Origin: Deltaproteobacteria bacterium
GTDB taxonomy: Bacteria > Desulfobacterota > Desulfobacteria > Desulfobacterales > G020354645
Length of the DNA stretch: 39,317 bases
Assembly: GCA_020354645.1 (NCBI GenBank)
Contig: CP070652.1
Location: 3,097,729 to 3,137,045 of the forward strand
Direction: 5' to 3'
Of the stretch, positions 36,401-39,317 are shown in pieces (the first letter of the stretch is position 1; each line of letters starts with the position of its first letter). Below the pieces are notes generated by a model. The model saw only the letters and a list, made by a program, of their open reading frames with translations. It was not told the origin of the DNA and did no database searches. The translations under genes were made by a program, and so were the position numbers.

Positions 36401-36904
36401 ATGCGGATCGTCAAGCTAATCGATAAAATCAGCGAGTGGACCGGCGCTTTGTCGGCCTGGATCGTAATCCCACTCATGGTGGTGGTCATTATAGATGTTT
36501 TTCAGAGACATATCCTGAATGATCCTACCCGGTGGGGTTATGACGTCCTGTGGATGCTTTTTTCGGCTCAATTCCTTCTGGGCGGGGCTTTTACCTTGCT
36601 GCGCAAAGGGCATATCCGCATCGACATCGTTTACGGCGTTCTTTCAGATAGGGCCAGGCTAATCTACGATATCATCAACACCTTAGTGATTATCCTGCCG
36701 CCGATGGTTCTGCTCACCTGGGCCGGAATCGTTTTCGCCGAGGACGCTTGGGCCAGTGGGGAGAAACTGTCCACCACCAACTGGTTTTTCCCGGCCGGTC
36801 CCAGCAAAAGCCTAATCCCCATAGGCTTTTTCCTGCTGGCACTACAATGCGTGGCCGAAATTATTCGGGACCTGAAGGAACTCAGAAAAGGAAGGCCGCA
36901 ATGA
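36401..36904 (+). CDS. dctQ: TRAP transporter small permease (DctQ family)
   Basis: A 167-residue membrane protein with four predicted helices. The typical DctQ signatures are visible: VFQRHILNDPTRWGYDVLW and AFTLLRKGHIRIDIVYG. ATG 36401 lies 20 bp after the stem-loop, with TGGAGG upstream. The stop overlaps the dctM start (ATGA). It forms the sodium-driven carrier with DctM. Confidence 0.93.
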   Translation: MRIVKLIDKISEWTGALSAWIVIPLMVVVIIDVFQRHILNDPTRWGYDVLWMLFSAQFLLGGAFTLLRKGHIRIDIVYGVLSDRARLIYDIINTLVIILPPMVLLTWAGIVFAEDAWASGEKLSTTNWFFPAGPSKSLIPIGFFLLALQCVAEIIRDLKELRKGRPQ

Positions 36905-38229
36905 GCCCGGACCAGATCGCCGCCGTAATCATGATGGGCCTGCTTCTGGTAATGGTGATCTGCGGTATCCATCTGGCATTCGCCCTGTTTTTTCTGGCGC
37001 TGGTTTTCGGATTGATTTTCCAGGGAATGGTCATCTTTCCCATGTCCATGCTCAAGATATTCGGCACCATGGAGAGCGAGATTCTGATTGCCGTCCCCCT
37101 GTTCGTCTTTATGGGGACGATCCTGGAAAAAAGCGAGGTGGCCGAAGGGGTCTATCAGAGCCTTTACGAGCTTTTCGGACCTGTCAGAGGTGGGTTGGCT
37201 TTCGCCACGGTCATCACCTGCACCGTCTTTGCTTCCTGCACCGGGGTCATCGCCGCAACCGTCACCACCATGACGCTTTTGGCCGTCCCTTCCATGCTGA
37301 AGCGAAACTACGACAAGGGACTTGCCACCGGTGTGGTCTGTGCCGGCGGATCTTTGGGCATCCTCATCCCCCCCAGCGTCATGCTGGTCATGTACGGACC
37401 CATGGCCAACCTGTCGGTAGCTCAGCTGTTCGCCGCTGCCCTTTTCCCGGGGTTACTCCTTTCAGCTTTGTACCTGTTCTACATCGGCCTCGGCTCGTGG
37501 TTAAAACCGGCCATGGCTCCGGCCATACGGGAGGAAGAACGCAAGCACAAAGGCGCAAAGCTGTGGGGCCGGGCGGCGTTAAAAATGGTCCCGTCGCTTG
37601 TTTTGATCATCGCCGTTTTAGGTTCCATCATCGCCGGAGTGACATCACCGACCGAGGCTTCGGGGGTGGGCGCATTTGCCGCCGTGATCATTGCAGCGGT
37701 GTATCGTAAGTTGACTTATTCCAACCTTAAAGATGCGGCCTATACGACCCTGATCGTTACCGCCATGGTATTTTTCATTATCATCGGCGCGTCCATCTTC
37801 AACGCGGTTTTCCTCTATCTGGGCGGCGGAACACTGATCAAAAGCATATTGATGGGTCTTCCTTTTGGCAAATGGTTCGTACTCTTTGTGATGATGTTTG
37901 TCCTGTTTATTTTAGGATTTTTCATTTCCTGGCAGGGGCTTTTATACGTGGTGGTTCCCATATTCCTACCGGTGGCTATCAATTTGGGATTCAACCAGCT
38001 ATGGTTCGGCCTTTTGATCTGTCTCAACTTACAGATGTCTTTTCTGACACCACCATTTGCATACGCTATCTTTTTCGTAAAAGGCGCTTCGCCACCGGAG
38101 GTGAAAACTTTGGATATCTATCGCGGGGTCATCCCGTTCGTGATCCTCCAGGCGCTGGCTGTTTTTCTGTGCATCGTCTTTCCGGAATTGATCCTGTGGC
38201 TGCCGCGTGTCACCCTGGGGGGAGGTTAG
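36901..38229 (+). CDS. dctM: TRAP transporter large permease (DctM family)
   Basis: A 442-residue carrier subunit with about twelve membrane helices. Family motifs include ESEILIAVPLFVFMGTILEKS, the GSLGILIPPSVMLVMYG re-entrant region, and VTSPTEASGVGAFAAVI later on. ATG 36901 overlaps the dctQ stop by four bases, and AAAGGAAGG is upstream. The longer frame from 36748 runs inside dctQ and is not the real start. It moves the substrate with sodium ions after delivery by DctP. Confidence 0.95.
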   Translation: MSPDQIAAVIMMGLLLVMVICGIHLAFALFFLALVFGLIFQGMVIFPMSMLKIFGTMESEILIAVPLFVFMGTILEKSEVAEGVYQSLYELFGPVRGGLAFATVITCTVFASCTGVIAATVTTMTLLAVPSMLKRNYDKGLATGVVCAGGSLGILIPPSVMLVMYGPMANLSVAQLFAAALFPGLLLSALYLFYIGLGSWLKPAMAPAIREEERKHKGAKLWGRAALKMVPSLVLIIAVLGSIIAGVTSPTEASGVGAFAAVIIAAVYRKLTYSNLKDAAYTTLIVTAMVFFIIIGASIFNAVFLYLGGGTLIKSILMGLPFGKWFVLFVMMFVLFILGFFISWQGLLYVVVPIFLPVAINLGFNQLWFGLLICLNLQMSFLTPPFAYAIFFVKGASPPEVKTLDIYRGVIPFVILQALAVFLCIVFPELILWLPRVTLGGG

Positions 38230-38231
38230 AA

Positions 38232-39281
38232 ATGGGTCCCAAAATGATGGCTGTCGTAAAACAAAAGCGCGCGCCGGGCGCCCGCCTCGCTGAGATGGAC
38301 ATACCCCGCCTTAACCCGGATGATGTTCTGGTTAAGGTTAAAGCGACCGCCCTGTGCGGCACGGACTTACACATTTACGAATGGAACCGGTGGGCCCGGA
38401 ATGCAGCCATAAAACTGCCCCAGGTGATGGGACACGAATTTTCAGGAGAGATTGTAGAAGTCGGAAAGGCCGTGGTTGATCTCAAACCGGGGGACAACGT
38501 CGCCGGCGAAACCCATATCCCCTGTGGAAAATGTTATCAGTGCCAAAACGGGCAACAACATATCTGCGGAAATCTCACCCTTTATGGCGTTCACACCAAT
38601 GGATCCTTTGCCGAATATACCAAAATCCCCGCCATCTGTGCCCGTAAAATACCATCATCGATACCCTTTAAAATCGGCGCCGTGCTGGAACCGCTGGGTA
38701 CCGCTTTGAGGACCTGCCTTGAGGTGGGGGTTTCCGGTAAACATCTTGCCGTCATCGGATGCGGACCTATCGGGCTTTTTGCTGTCGCTGTCTCACGGGC
38801 AATGGGAGCCGCCACTATCATCGCAACCGATGTGGTACCCGAAAGACTGCAATTATCAAAAGAGATCGGCGCCGATGTGTCCCTTAACCCGATGGAAACA
38901 GACCTGGTTGAAGCGGTTTTGAATATGACCCACGGCATCGGTGTGGATGCGGTTATCGAGGCATCCGGAAGCGTCGATGCGCTCAACCAGGGGTTTGGGT
39001 ATTTACGGAAGGGAGGAGCGGTGGGACTCATTGGTTTGCCGTCAACACCTATAAAACTCAACCTCGGGCCCAATGTTATCTTTAAGGAGGCAAGAATCAT
39101 TGGAATCCATGGCAGAAAAATGTTCGCAACCTGGATCACGATGGAAACTATGCTCGCTAAAGAGCTTCTCAACATCGATCCTATTATTTCACATCTAAAA
39201 TCCCTATCACAATTTGAGGAGGCCTTTGACCTCATAAAAACCGGAAAGGGTTGTAAGGTGGTCCTAGATCCTGCTTTGTAA
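38232..39281 (+). CDS. Zinc-dependent alcohol dehydrogenase, threonine 3-dehydrogenase type
   Basis: A 349-residue medium-chain dehydrogenase. Catalytic-zinc residues C42 (ALCGTDLHIYEW), H68 and E69 (GHE) are present, with T44 and H47 as in threonine dehydrogenase. The structural zinc is held by C98, C101, C104 and C112. The NAD-binding Rossmann motif is GCGPIG. ATG 38232 follows GGAGG by seven bases and is two bases after dctM, so it is co-transcribed with the TRAP genes. That position suggests it oxidises the hydroxy group of the imported acid rather than threonine itself, but both are possible. Confidence 0.92.
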   Translation: MGPKMMAVVKQKRAPGARLAEMDIPRLNPDDVLVKVKATALCGTDLHIYEWNRWARNAAIKLPQVMGHEFSGEIVEVGKAVVDLKPGDNVAGETHIPCGKCYQCQNGQQHICGNLTLYGVHTNGSFAEYTKIPAICARKIPSSIPFKIGAVLEPLGTALRTCLEVGVSGKHLAVIGCGPIGLFAVAVSRAMGAATIIATDVVPERLQLSKEIGADVSLNPMETDLVEAVLNMTHGIGVDAVIEASGSVDALNQGFGYLRKGGAVGLIGLPSTPIKLNLGPNVIFKEARIIGIHGRKMFATWITMETMLAKELLNIDPIISHLKSLSQFEEAFDLIKTGKGCKVVLDPAL

Positions 39282-39317
39282 GGATCTATTTTAGCTCTTC
39301 ACATAAATGTGTTCATG

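Noticed and set aside
1..39317. CRISPR array, toxin-antitoxin pair, restriction or other defence genes
   Set aside because: I found no regularly spaced direct repeats and no proteins of those families in the window.

Overview
This window looks like chromosomal DNA from an uncultured or little-studied Desulfobacterota (former Deltaproteobacteria) relative. The evidence is circumstantial: a one-piece tmRNA encoding the tag ADDYEYALAA, a PAS histidine kinase with the CxxxxxxCP pattern often seen in that group, and many solute transporters with binding proteins. The placement is an inference. No plasmid, phage, intact insertion sequence or CRISPR array is visible.

Layout. 1-881 holds the tail of a decayed repeat-rich surface protein. 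882-2726 is a membrane-bound hybrid histidine kinase. It converges on ssrA (tmRNA, minus strand, 2802-3158), whose CCA end lies inside a perfect inverted repeat. 3.2-3.9 kb has no clear gene. From a near-consensus promoter with a LacI-type operator (3944-3984) runs a long plus-strand locus to about 16.7 kb. It contains an iron alcohol dehydrogenase remnant, a LacI regulator, a Tat-secreted sugar-type binding protein, two permeases and an ATPase. These are followed by a mevalonate-kinase-like remnant, a second frameshifted ATPase, an alkaline-phosphatase-superfamily hydrolase, a LarA-like protein, a 3-hydroxyisobutyrate-dehydrogenase-like remnant, a sulfotransferase and a truncated reading frame. 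Working genes alternate with broken ones, so this appears to be a catabolic operon under reduction.

16.7-25 kb holds separate small units: a nitronate-monooxygenase-family flavoprotein and a homocysteine S-methyltransferase-like protein (both minus), an MFS transporter, and an RND efflux pair (adaptor plus inner-membrane pump) without its outer-membrane channel.

25.2-33.7 kb is a minus-strand operon with a clear promoter and operator. The order is FadR-type regulator, DUF4392 (glutamate-cyclase-like) protein, LivH, LivM, LivG, LivF, LivK, then AtuA-family (DUF1446) and DUF4387 proteins. It looks like uptake and breakdown of an amino-acid-like or hydroxy-acid compound by a pathway I cannot name, and is the best candidate here for an undescribed system.

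33.8-39.3 kb holds an SDR oxidoreductase, a roughly 210-nt intergenic element with nested inverted repeats, a TRAP transporter (DctP, DctQ, DctM) and a zinc alcohol dehydrogenase of the threonine dehydrogenase type. All three binding-protein genes in the window are followed by a stem-loop before the next gene, which suggests differential expression within the operons.
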